64,000 nucleotides of DNA from Eretmocerus hayati (lineage: Eukaryota; Arthropoda; Insecta; Hymenoptera; Aphelinidae): the NCBI GenBank assembly GCA_029851415.1, contig CM056743.1, positions 70,834,186 to 70,898,185 on the forward strand, read 5' to 3'. Both the position numbers and the translations under genes were made by a program. Of the stretch, positions 52,690-63,972 are shown piece by piece (positions within the stretch are counted from its first letter, which is position 1; every line of letters starts with the position of its first letter). The notes beneath the pieces were generated by a model. That model saw only the letters and a list, made by a program, of their open reading frames with translations, searched no databases and was not told the origin of the DNA.

Positions 52690-55600
52690 AGTGCACCCGC
52701 TCCCTTACTAAACACACAGTGGTGTCATAACTGCGCAGATAAGTAGTCGAAGCTGGATTCCGCTCTATTTTGGGTCTCATAGCCGAGGGTGCTAACTGGT
52801 AATAAATTTTTGGGGCATCGAGAATGGTACATGACCACTTGGTCTGAAGTACTGTAGAGTTACAGATTCATTAGAACTTTCTACAGCCCAAAATGGCGTC
52901 ATAACTGACCAGATAGAAGCGCTTAGCAGGATTCTATCCTATTCGGGGCCTCATAGGCGAGGGTGCTGCTGGAAATCGATTCTTTGGGCATCCTCGATAG
53001 TGCTCGACCACTCGGTCTGAAGTTCTGTAGAGTCTCGGGTTCATTGGACCTCTCTACAACCCACAGTGGCGTCATAACCGCGGGGATTCGAGCTGTGAGC
53101 AGAATCCTATCCTATTCGTGGCCTCGTAGCCGAGGAATGAATTTTTGGTCATCTTCGATAGTACATGACTATTTGATCAGAAGTTCTGTAGAAATTTGGG
53201 TCCATTGAAACATTCTACATCCTACAGTGGCCTCATGACTGCGCGGAACATGGCTGAAGCTGGGTTGTGCCCTATTTTGGGCCCCATAGCCGAGAGTGCT
53301 GTCCGGTAATGAATTTTTCGGTCATCCTTGATGGTACATAACTACTGCATCAGGAGTTCTGTAGAGTTTTAGGTCAATCGGACCATTCTACTACCCACAG
53401 TGGCGTCATGACTGAGCAGATAACTGCTCGAAGCTGGATTCCACTCTTCCTTGAGCCCCATAACCGAGGGTGCTGACTAATGATGAAATTTCCGGGCATC
53501 ATTGATGGTACATGACCACTTGATTCAAGGATCTGTAGATATTCGGGTCCATTGGGACGTTCTACAACACACAGTGGTGTCATAACTGCACACATGACTG
53601 CTACAAGCTCGATTCCGCCCTGCTTCCGGCCCCATGGCCGAGGGTGCTGACTCTTAATATGTTTTTCGGGCATCACCGATGGTACATAACCACTCAATGT
53701 GAGGTTTTTTGGAGTATCGGATCCATCAGAACTTCCTACAACGCAAAAAGGCGTCATTACTGCGCGGATGAGAGCTCTAGTCAGGGTTCTATCCTGTTCG
53801 AGGCCTCCTAGCCAAGGGTTCTGGCTGGCGATGAATTCCTTAGACATTCTCGTTGGTACATGACTACTCGATCAGAAGTTCTGTGGAGTTTTGGGTCCAT
53901 CGGGACATTCTACTACCCACGGTGGCGTCATAAGTGCGCAGACCACTGCTCGAAGCTGGATTCCACCCTGCTTTCGGCCCCATAGCCGAGGGTGCTGCCT
54001 GGTTATAAATTTTCGGGCACCACCGATGGTACACGACCACTCAATCTAAAGCCCTTCGGAGTAACGGATCCATCAGAACTTCCTACAACCCAAAGTGGCG
54101 TCATTATTGCGCGGATAGAAGCTCTAGCCAGGGTTCTATCCTATCCAGGGCCTCCTAACCTAAGGTGCTTGCTGGTAATGAATCTTTGGGGCATCCTTGA
54201 TGGTACATGACTACTGCATCAGGAGTTCTGTAGAGTTTTGGGTCCATTGGGACATTCTACTACCCACTGAGGCGTCATAACTGCGCGGATAACTGCTCGA
54301 AGCTGGATTCCACTCTTCTTTGTGACCCATACCCGAGGGTGCTGACTAATGATGAACTCTTCGGGCATCATCGATGGTACATGACCACTTGATCTGAGGA
54401 TCAGTGGATATTCGGGTCCATTGGAACATTCTACAACACAGTGGCGTCATAACTGCGCAAATAACTGCTACAAGTTGGATTCCGTCTTGTTTTGAGCCCC
54501 CATAGCCGAGGGTGCTGGCTGGTAATAAATTTCTCGGGCATCCTCGATGCTACATGACTATTTCATCGGAAGCCCTGTAGAGTCTTGGGTCCATTGGAAC
54601 ACTCTACAACTCACTGTGGCGTCATAGCAGCGAAGATAACTGCTCAAAGCTGGATTCCACCCTGCTCTGGGCCGCATAGCCGAGGATGTTGACTGGTAAT
54701 AAATTTTCCCGCATCACCGATGGTACATGACCACTCCATCTGATGTTCTGTGGAGTAACGGATCCATCAGAACTCCCTACATCCCAAGGTGGCGTCATAA
54801 GTGCGCGGATAAGAGCCCCTACCGGGATTCTATCCTATCCGGGGCCTTATAGCCAAAGGTGCCGGCTGATAGTGAATTTTTTCAGCATCCTCGATGATAC
54901 TTGACTACTTGATCAGAAGTTTTGCAGGGTTTCGGGTCCATTGGGATGTCCTACCACCCACAGTGGCGTCATAATCGCGCAGATAACTGCTCAAAGCTGG
55001 ATTCCACCCTGCTTTGGGCCCCATAGCCGAGGGTGCTGACTAATCATGGATTTTCCAGGCATCACCGATGGTACACGACCAGTTGATCTGAGGATTTGTA
55101 GAGTTTTGGATCCATTGGAGCATTCCTCAACCCACAATTGCGTCATAACTGCGCAGATAACTGCTCAAAGCCTGATTCCGCCCTCCTCTCGCCCCCATAG
55201 CCGAGGGTGCTGACTGGTAATAAATTTTCCGGGCATCGCCGTTGGTATACGACTACTCAATCTGAGGTCCTTCGGAGTAACGGATCCATCAGATCTCCCT
55301 ACAACCCAATGTGGTGTCATTATTGCGCGGATAAAAGCTCTAGCCAGGGTTCTATCCGATTTGGGGCCTCCTAGCCAATGGTGTTGGCTGGTAATAAATT
55401 TTTCGGGCATCATCGATTATACATGACCACCCAAATCTGAGGTTTTGTAGAGTTACGGATCCATTGGAACTTTTTAAAACCCAAAGTGGTATCATAACTG
55501 CGCGGATAAAAGCCCTAAGCAGGATACTATCCTATTCGGGCCTACAGCCAAGGGTGCTGGCTGGACATGAATTCTTTGGGCTCTGTCGATGGTATCTGAC

Positions 55601-55690
55601 CACTCGATCTGAGGATTTCGAGAGTTTCGGGTTTGTCTTCAACCCGCAGTGACGTCTGAACTGCGAGTATCATGACTCTAAGCAGAGTCT
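52690..55690. repeat. ~170-bp satellite array, right (diverged)
   Basis: About 17 units of the same family and orientation as 43430-46990 but much more diverged: GTGGCGTCATAACTGCGC, CCATAGCCGAGGGTGCTGACT, TTCTGTAGAGTTTYGGGTCC. Two unit types seem to alternate: one with GATTCCACCCTGCTTTGGGCC, one with GGGTTCTATCCTATTCGGGGCC. This suggests a ~340-bp higher-order period. The last unit is the same divergent edge type as in the left array. Confidence 0.92.
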
Positions 55691-55910
55691 TTCCTGTTTT
55701 CGGCCCCGTGATCGAATTGGCTGATTCGTTATCGATTCCACCATTATCTCTGGAGACTCGTGTGTATCCAGCCCATCGTCACATAGGTTTTCGTATGCGA
55801 TTCGATCATCTCAATCGCACGTTATTGTACAGAGTGTACTTAGCCTACTCTATAGTTCTCATCTTGCCCTGCTCCAGCACTCATCCAGCCTCAGGCCCAA
55901 ATATCGGTTT

Positions 55911-57636
55911 TGTTGAGACAAGAGGTATTTTCTCATGGATCATTGTGGACTTCTTCAATTCAATAACCCTTGTTTCACTCAATAATATCCATCCACTACT
56001 TGCTCCGAGTTCCACGCTCCCTTATACATCTTTCTTTGACAACGTTCTTATCCGATCTGCCACACTCGGTGCAGCGCTTCTCCTTCGCACATATTTATAT
56101 CCATCATCTCTTGGCGCCGTCACTAAAGTCGGTATGGCAGTTTCCTTACACAGCTACCTAATAGCTTCTGCTCATGTCAGTGTCACAGCTGAATGTACAC
56201 ATATGGCCGAATCCATGTAAGATCGGGCAGCGAAAAAAGTTGGGGTCACGGATATTTCTGACGATGAAGTATATCATTCTTGAGACGAGATGATGAGACA
56301 CGTATTTTTTTGTTTCGCCTAAATCGATTTCCTGTCAGACTACGCAAATTTGGAGATCGGGAGCTGCAAAATCAATTTTAGAAAAACTGACACTTTGAAA
56401 TTAGTAAAGATGCAATAATTCCTATGCGACTTTGAATATTCAGCTGAATCTTGTTGGATATAGTTACTAGGTAGATGTTGCATGCAAATTTACACTAATT
56501 AGGTTGGAATCGCCATTCGGATCCGAAAAAACTCGCTTTTCACGAGAAATTAAAAAAAATTAATTACTCAAAAATACCATCGTGAATTTCTTTGGTGAAT
56601 TTTCTGGGGGTATTTGATGACATGATGTTTCAGAGGGTACTCTCAGAGTCGGCGCTAAAAGCTCCAGATGACCGAAAAAAAATATTTTTTGGAAAAAAAA
56701 ATTTTTCTTGTCTCAAATAGGTTTTGGCATCCTTCAAATAATAAATATTGGCTGAATAGTAGTACCTACAGAGTACAGTACCTGCAGATATCTACAGAGA
56801 CTCAAATCCTCCAACTTATCTTGCACAGAAAGTAAGCACAGTGCCCAAGCTAGTTGAAAGTGCTACATGAGCAAAAATGTTTTCAGTCTCATATCACTGC
56901 CAGTGGTGGATAACACTTCCTGGAAAAACGTAGACGTAGAGAAAATTAGACTGAAAGAATTTTCGCTCATATAGCCTTTTCAACAAGCTTGACCACTGTG
57001 CTTACTTCCTGTGCAAGATAAGTTGTAGGGAATGAGTCTCTGTAGATATTTGCAGGTGCTGTACTCTGTAGGTAATACTTTTCAGCCAATATTCATTATT
57101 TGAAGGATGCCAGAACCTATTTGAGACAATAGAAAATTTTTCTCCCGAAAAATATTTTTTTTGGTCATTTTGAGCTTTTAGCGCCGACTCGGAGAGTACC
57201 CTCTGAAACATCATGTCATCAAATACCCCCAGAGAATTCACCAAAGAAATTCACGATGGTGTTTTTGAGTTATTAATTCTTTTTGATTTCTCGTAAAAAA
57301 CGAGTTTTTTCGGATCCGAATGGCAATTCCAACCTAACTAGTGTGGATTTCCATGCAACATCTACTTAGTAACTATATCCAACAAGATTCAGCTGAATAT
57401 TCAAAGTCGCATAGGAATTATTGCATCTTCACTGAGTGTCAGTTTTTCCAAATTTGATCTTGCAGCTCCCGATCTCCAAATTCGCGTAGCTCTGACAGGG
57501 AATCGATTTAGGCCAAACAAAAAAATACGTTTCTCCTCATTTTGTCTCAAGAATGATATACTTCATCGTCAGAAATATCCGTGACCCCAACTTTTTTCGC
57601 TGCCTGATCTTACATGGATTCGGCCATATCTCAACA
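55911..57636. mobile_element. 1,726-bp insertion with TGTTGAGA/TCTCAACA ends
   Basis: It begins TGTTGAGACA and ends ATATCTCAACA, flanked by GGTTT on both sides (55906-55910 and 57637-57641). The paralogous segment near 47206 has a single GGTTT, confirming an insertion with 5-bp target duplication. TG...CA ends with 5-bp duplication fit a solo LTR of a BEL-like element. Short TIRs would fit a DNA transposon. The first 290 bp are unique; the rest is a long hairpin. Confidence 0.8.
56201..57629. repeat. 1.43-kb hairpin with ~700-bp arms
   Basis: From ATATGGCCGAATCC at 56201 to GGATTCGGCCATAT at 57629 the sequence is an inverted repeat almost to its centre (around 56880-56990), with scattered mismatches and small indels. 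Either a foldback element nested in the LTR-like insertion or part of it. No coding frame. Confidence 0.88.
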
Positions 57637-58066
57637 GGTTTCTTCTGGGTCTTAGGACTATCTCGACTATACCTTTCTAGAGTAATAAAAAAGTAATAAA
57701 ATCCCGTGTAGATCTGAGTGTCCTTAGAGCTTCGCTTATACATATTGCTCACTAGCGTGAGCTTACGCTAGCGAAAGCCATCGTATCCCAGCTCAATCAT
57801 ATCACACGCATTTTTCGAGGACATATCCTGAGAGTAATGAAAGAGTAATAAAAAATGAGCTATTGCACATTTCCGTACGATCTATTCCCGGCCTCGTGTT
57901 TGCTAGCGTAAGCTTCCGCTAGCGGAAACTGTCGTATTTCGGACCCATGACCGTTAATGAATTTCTTCCTCTGGTAATAAATCAGTCATAAATAAGTAAT
58001 GAAAAGTGAAACTGGTTTGGGACCGATTTGTGAGTGAGTGTTCGCTAGCTTCAGGTACCCTGCGCT

Positions 58067-58445
58067 CTAACATGAGGCTGTACAATCGACTTGAAGCATC
58101 CCATCTCCGAATAAGAATATCTGAATGGAAAAATATATTATGTATTCGAAGACATATTTTGGAACTTTTGACTGCTAGCAGAGCGACCCAATGCCATTTT
58201 TGGCGTGGGTATATGCTTTGTCTCCAAGCGGTGCTGCATGCGCCGAAACTAGTGTTTCTTTCTGTTATTTCAGGACACGGGTATCAACTCGTTGAAGAAG
58301 CCTGCCTAACAATGAAATCGGGGGAGCAAATTTCATCAGGCCAATCTAACTCAAAATTCGCATTTGTTTATAAGATTCGTGTACTCTCGGCCAATGTTCA
58401 GCTGGCAATGTTCAAAAAAACAAGCGTTGCTTCATTCCCTTTGTA
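58067..58445. other. No gene supported
   Basis: A frame at 58006-58446 is open on the plus strand but starts inside the duplicated array-edge sequence and shows no family motif. Nothing else seen. Confidence 0.45.
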
Positions 58446-61349
58446 GGCCCAGTCGATCGCCCGATTCGGGTAACTACTATCCAAGACAAAATTATTGACA
58501 CCTGGGCTGAAACTGTATCCGCAATCAGGGAAAAAATCGTATAATGATTTGAGTTACGAAGGCCTCAGCGGATACGTGCAGGCTAAAAACTGAGCCATCT
58601 TAGGTCAGGATTGAGCAAAAATTGATCAAACTGTAATCAGATTTCCGCAAAAAAGTACAATTTCTTCGCCTTTTTTTTTCAAGCACCAACTTTGACTGCT
58701 CACCGTGGAAAGGAAAATGATGTAATTGGCCGGAAAAAGATTGAGATCTTACTTGAGTATGTACTTAAGAGGATCGCACAAAAATAAATCCAATATTTGT
58801 TGTGAATTACGAATCGTTCGTCATTGAAAATAAAAAAAATATCTCAAAAACTAAAACTCCTACAAGGTTTGGGAACATATCAAAAAATCGTAAAAAAATC
58901 AGGCACCACGAATTGCTGGATGATTCTCCACAGTGATCGCTCCATTCGCCGCAATTTAATAATTCCAATTTTTGAGATTGTACAGCTTTATCTGAGAATC
59001 GCAAACCGCAGTGGAACGATAATCGATCTCCAGTCAACAACGTCATTCGACTCTACTCGGCATCCTATCCACAGGTATATTGGGCCCTAAACCCGCGTGA
59101 GATTACGTTTATGGTTGAGATTATCTGCGTTCCATTTCTTATGTGCAGCTGACCCCTTAATGATCAGTTGTATAGATCATGGCTCGTGACCGAAAATTTC
59201 TTGCGACGGTTCCGACACGCTAATGGCCTATACTTGCCCCACATAAACCAATCGTAAACTCTATCCATCTACTTTTCCAATTCTCGGAATTATCAAAAAT
59301 TGGCAAATTTTATTTCACATCCTGATGACTTGCGTCAAGCCAATATTTTCAAAACTCGAATGAAAAAAATCGGACCACCCTTAGTATCATTTCACTAATT
59401 AAAATGATAACCATGCTTATTACTTTTGATACTAAAAATGGTCCGATTACTTCCATTCGAATTTTGAAAAGATTGTCTTGATCCCAGCAATGAGATTGTG
59501 AAATAAAATTTGTCAATTATTGATCACTCCGAGAATTTGAAAAATAGATGGATAGAGCTGACGATTGGTTCATGACGCACGGTGATCGGGAAGAGGGGGA
59601 ATATCCGATCAAAAATGACACCCAAGTCGGCGCACGTGGTCATTTCCTACTACTCTTTGCGAGTAGAATCCCATTGGAATCAGATCCGGAGCTGCTCGAT
59701 TTTTTAAATGCGCTCAAAAATAGTATTTTTAGATTGGAGATCTGCGAACCGTTTTTTAGCATATTCACACGTTTTCATCAAATTCCGCATAACCTCTACA
59801 TTTCTCTGAATTTTTGTATGCAGCTCAGCTCATTCGAAGGTTCATCACGAAATGTATAAAATGAGATCAAAAAAGTCTAATCTCTTCCACCTGGGACCCA
59901 GTGCGAGTGCCAACTGAATTACTGAAGAAGATCACACGCAAATCGATAACTTAGCCGATGTGCGTTTGAGAGTCGTTCAGACGATAAACTTTCCGTTGCT
60001 GGGAATTCTTCAGCTCAGCTCTAGAAGCAGGGGAATTTCACTTTCCAAGACATATAAAATGCATTCCACAATATTGTATTGAGCCGTCTACAAGTCGCAC
60101 AACCTTGCACCGCTATGATTTGGAGAAATCACAATTATACGTGTATTGTACGTGTTTTAGACCTATTCTCCAAGTTGGCACTCGCACTGGGTCCCAGGTG
60201 GGAGAGATTAGACTTTTTTGGTCTCATTTTATACATTTTGTGATGAACTTTCGAATGAGCCGAGCTGCATACAAAAATTCAGAGAAATGTAGAGGTTATG
60301 CGGAATTTGATGAAAACGTGTAAATATGCTAAAAGAACGGTTCGCAGATCTCCAATCTAAAAATACTATTTCCGAGCGCATTTAAAAAATCGAGCAGCTC
60401 CGAAGCTGATTCCAACGGGATTCTACTCGCAAAGAGTAGTAGGAAATGACCACGTGCGCCGATTTGAGTGTCATTTTTGATCGGATATTCCCCCTCTTCC
60501 CGATCACCGTGGACGGGCAAGTAGGCCATTAGCGCGTCGGGATCGTCGCGAAAAATTTTCTGTCATGTCCGTGGCCTTATCTATGATCTGTAGCAGCGGC
60601 CCATCATTAGAGGGTCAGCTATTTGATGATGCACCCTAAAACTGCAGCCCACAGTCGCCCTTTGAAAAAGTAGATGGATGGAAGGAAGAGGGATGGATAA
60701 TCCCACTCGTAAACGAGGTCTCGTGCAAACTGGCCGCGCTGCACTTGATGATTGTATTGACCGAAGATCAGTTATCGCTCTCCTGAGGTCACAGAGTTAA
60801 ATAGTTTATAAGCTTATCTTTTGGATTCGAATCATCAAATTGCGGCGAGTGAAGCGATCACTGTGGAGAATCATCCAGCAATTCGTGATGCCTGATTTTT
60901 TTACGATTTTTTGATATGTTCCAAAACCTTGTAGGAGTTTTAGTTTTTGAGATATTTTTTGATTTTAAATGACAAACGATTCGCAATTCTCAACAAATAT
61001 TGGATTTATTTTCGTGCGATCCTCTCAAGTACGTACTCAGGTAAGGTCTCAATTTTCTCCGGCCAATTATATCATTTTCCCTTCCACGGCGCGCAGTCAA
61101 AGTTGGTGCTTGAAAAAAAGGCGAAAAAATCGTTCTCTTTTGCAGGAATCTGATTACAGTTTAATCAATTTTTGCTCAATCCTGACCCAAGATGGCTCAG
61201 CTTTTAGCCAGCACGTGTCCGCTGAGGCCTCCGTAACTCAAATCATTATACGATTTTTTCCCTGATTGCGGATACAGTTTTAGCCCAGGTGTCAATAATT
61301 TTGTCTCGGATAGTAATTCGCTGGACCGACCCGGTGTATGGACTGGGCT
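58446..61349. mobile_element. 2.9-kb foldback element
   Basis: Left arm 58446-59916 pairs with right arm 60174-61349 around a ~257-bp centre. Pairing was followed through several checkpoints: 58480-58560 with 61220-61310; 58670-58730 with 61060-61130; 58920-58960 with 60835-60880; 59140-59220 with 60525-60600; 59580-59910 with 60175-60510. The left arm carries an extra ~330-bp palindromic insertion. No transposase frame was found. The ends read GGCCCAGTC / GACTGGGC. Confidence 0.85.
59245..59577. mobile_element. Palindromic MITE nested in foldback arm
   Basis: About 330 bp present in the left arm but missing from the right arm of the 2.9-kb foldback, giving an internal empty-site control. 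Its ends pair (AACCAATCGT / ACGATTGGTT) and the inner part CTCTATCCATC...GATGGATAGAG is itself an inverted repeat. The target duplication is not resolved. Confidence 0.7.
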
Positions 61350-61451
61350 GACCGACTCGGTCAACAGAGTTTCTGGTATCATCCCCGACCGCGCGAATTA
61401 TTCGAGAATTTCGTCGATATCGCCATATGGCGATCCGTTGCGGAGGCCTAT

Positions 61452-61493
61452 GCTAATGCGGCCAACGCATGCGCATGCGTTGGCCGCATTAGC
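61452..61493. repeat. Perfect 42-bp palindrome
   Basis: Positions 61452-61472 are followed directly by their exact reverse complement at 61473-61493, with no spacer and no mismatch. The half-site starts GCTAATGCGG and ends ACGCATGC. Confidence 0.97.
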
Positions 61494-61600
61494 GGTGCAT
61501 ATTCGTAATTACCTTGATTTTCATCGGAGACCGACTCGGTCAACTGACTCGGTGGGACAATTCGGTTGCCTGACTCGGGCTTATTTTCTACACTCAGTAT

Positions 61601-61939
61601 ACTAACAAGGGGAGGACCAGACCTTTGGATCATCAATCTTGTTCAAAATTCCTTTACAGTTTTGTATTACCTAGAATATGAAGAATCCAGAAAAACTCCG
61701 TCAAATGGGCCTCCTGTTCAAAGTTACAGTCCATGACATTAACATCGTCCATATAGGCCCATGTTGAAAAGTGATTTATATAGATATACTGGCAACGCTA
61801 ACATTCTTGCTTGTAGCTCTGGACAGAAGGCCCATTCGACGGAGTTATTCTGGATTCTTCATACTCTAGGTGACACAAGACTGTAAAAAAATTTTGGGAA
61901 GGATTGGTGATCCAAAGGTCAGGTCCTCCCCTCGTCAGT
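61601..61939. mobile_element. 340-bp foldback (MITE-like)
   Basis: Left arm 61601-61728 and right arm 61812-61939 are inverted copies (about 85-88% by eye) sharing GGGGAGGACC, GACCTTTGGATCA, GAAGAATCCAGAA and AATGGGCC. A CTGACTCGGG and a CCGAGTCGGG lie symmetrically about 25 bp outside the arms. Confidence 0.8.
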
Positions 61940-62270
61940 GGAGAACATATATGTCGACCGAGTCGGGATACAACGTATGTACATCAGTCAAGTTCATTTC
62001 ATGCATAGTATGCCGTCTCGGAAAGTCAGCGGTGCAAATATCATGTATCTCATTGTCGCATATGTTCATAAGAACTTCAAATACAGATCTCATTCAAGAT
62101 TTTAAATCATCGCCCACTCCGTGAGAATTATGTGATTAGTCCTCCCTCAAACCAGTGCAGTTCACAAGCTTTTGAATGTCGATCAGAATAGTAGATTGAG
62201 CATAGCGAGGACGCCTAGAAACCCGCTGCTGCTACGTACGGACGTATGAAACTGCATACGCGTCTCGTAC

Positions 62271-62355
62271 GGAAACATTTTTCCTTCGGGAGAATCAAGC
62301 TGGACCTTGCCTTCGCCCACGTCCAGCCCGGTTTCCCGAAGGGTGAAATGTTTCC
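62271..62355. repeat. ~85-bp stem-loop
   Basis: GGAAACATTT pairs with AAATGTTTCC, CCTTCGGGA with TCCCGAAGG, and GCTGGAC with GTCCAGC around a ~15-nt loop. The ~35-bp stem has small bulges, about the size of a microRNA precursor or short hairpin MITE. Confidence 0.7.
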
Positions 62356-63192
62356 AGCACTCGACGCGTGATGTACTATTCTCGGTTATCGCACCGATTC
62401 GGTTCGCCGACTCGGTGTACGGACCCGACCCACAGACTGAGTTGCCGTGATCAGCCTTTGCCGCGCGGATCGCTCTTGAAAATTTTGTCGACATTGTGAG
62501 ATGCAAATACGCCACGGGAGCCGAAGAACAGTGCTAGCAACGTGTGTACGTTCAGGCAAAATCCTCCGAAATTCTTTACACCATGCTAATTCGATTCAAG
62601 ACATCGATTCATCATTTTCGAATAATGAACTACATCAATGCTTCCTCGAATGAGAGCGAATGAGGCGCGTCGTTATAGATTTCGATCATAGACCAGAAAT
62701 TATGATAGCTCAATTCACAATAGTGACCGAGTTGGTTGACCGACTCAGTTGACCGAGTCGGTGTACCGGCTCATTCCAACGTATTCGACCAGATCGCCGC
62801 CCTGACTCCTCTCGTGCTTTTGTTTCCTAGAGTGTTCAGTTCAAGGTTTGTCCAGGTTGTATTTGATAGGGAAATTTTATTCTTTTTACTTTCCACAGAA
62901 TTCATCTGAAAAACGGAGGACTCATCACTCAAAATGATTAACCATCCCTTACTTTTTCAAACATCTAATTACTACTATTCGGCAATCTTATTTCACCAAC
63001 ATTGCACACTATTCATCCCGAAAGGAAATTGATTCCTTTCTTCCTTCTTGACCGACTCGGCAAAGTGAAACAGTCACCGAGGCCGTCAACGGACTCGGTT
63101 ACCGACTCGGTCTCTTCCAGTAGGGTCGTGAATACGCCAATCATCGCTCATTGGTTTCTCCATGTATGACTTTTAGAGTTATAGCCCGTGGT

Positions 63193-63972
63193 GGCACAAA
63201 GCAAATTTCCCCCATTCTCCTAGTGCATCCTCAACAAACCAACAAATCCACACACAATGTCATTCCCCTATTGCAGGCACATGCTCATAATTCTAAATAT
63301 ACTGCAGCTCCTCAGCGGTTGGACGAGCAACATCCCTTAATCTGGATGTTGGAGGAGTTACGAGAGTGGAATCAGCTTGACGAATGCACGGGTTGTGCAT
63401 ATTTCTGGACAGATGATGACAAGTGGTGATGATAACCCTCTACTCTGATCATAAACGGCAACATCCTGGCTAATATTCCATCAGGAGGCTCACGCCCAGT
63501 AGGCACCAGTAGCGTTCTGGATGGGATTGGAGGTGCGAGTGGGAGCGCCAATGGAAGTACGATTTGTGGAGCCGTGAGCATCGGAGGTGGAAACCCAACA
63601 ACTCCTCTTGGATCAAGCCCAATCAATCTTGAACATCAACAGTTCAACATCTTCCCGGCTATTTTCAGCCGTCAACTCAATTTTACGGCTAGTGCTAGTC
63701 AGACAAAGCTCATGGATGATTTGAGACCTAACTTAGGATTACTCAGTGTAAATTTGATGGACAATGAATTGTCTCACTTATCTCATGTGCAAGAAAAACG
63801 TAAGAGTGTTACCGCCGTATCAAATGAGCAAGGCCTTGGGCAGTACACACCGCAACAGAATCACCAGAGCACTCCAGCGTCGTCAGAAAATATGACGAAT
63901 AGGAATGGTATTGTGACGTGTCCTCTAGTAGGTCAGTACAAAACATTCGCCTATCCTCAGGTTTTGTGGTAG
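63193..63972 (+). other. Possible host-gene exons (or retro-relic), unidentified
   Basis: One frame is open across 63193-63429 and again from 63436 to 63972, separated by tandem stops at 63427-63432. The first part encodes an ordinary-looking segment (LEELREWNQLDECTGCAYFW). The second is Gly/Ser/Asn-rich, then Gln/Ser/Thr-rich (SIGGGNPTTPLGSS ... QNHQSTPASSENMTNRNG), typical of disordered metazoan regulatory proteins. Splice-like sites are present: acceptors TTCTCCTAG (about 63219) and CTATTGCAG (about 63276), and a strong donor AG|GTCAGT near 63932. I could not connect the two parts in frame through a short intron. I do not recognise the protein. Confidence 0.35.

Larger units (their letters stand above)
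55691..58066. repeat. Array-edge segment, copy 2, split by an insertion
   Basis: Homologous to 46991-47623. The two parts, 55691-55910 and 57637-58066, are separated by a 1,726-bp insertion. Joining them by alignment to the first copy shows where the insertion lies. Palindrome copies are at about 57745-57776 and 57897-57928. Confidence 0.85.
61351..63111. repeat. Cluster of ACCGASTCGGT near-palindromes
   Basis: The 11-mer or one-mismatch versions occur at 61351-61361, 61530-61540, 61957-61967, 62393-62403, 62406-62416, 62726-62736, 62739-62749, 62752-62762, 63051-63061, 63090-63099 and 63101-63111, with partial forms at 61545-61553 and 61571-61580. They occur singly, in pairs and in a triplet. 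The rest of the window was not seen to contain such a cluster. Confidence 0.8.

Noticed and set aside
55672..56220. 182-residue plus-strand frame
   Set aside because: It crosses the exact junction between the array-edge repeat and the inserted element at 55911, so it cannot be an old gene; no motif.
58006..58446. 146-residue plus-strand frame
   Set aside because: It starts within a duplicated non-coding repeat and shows no conserved motif.
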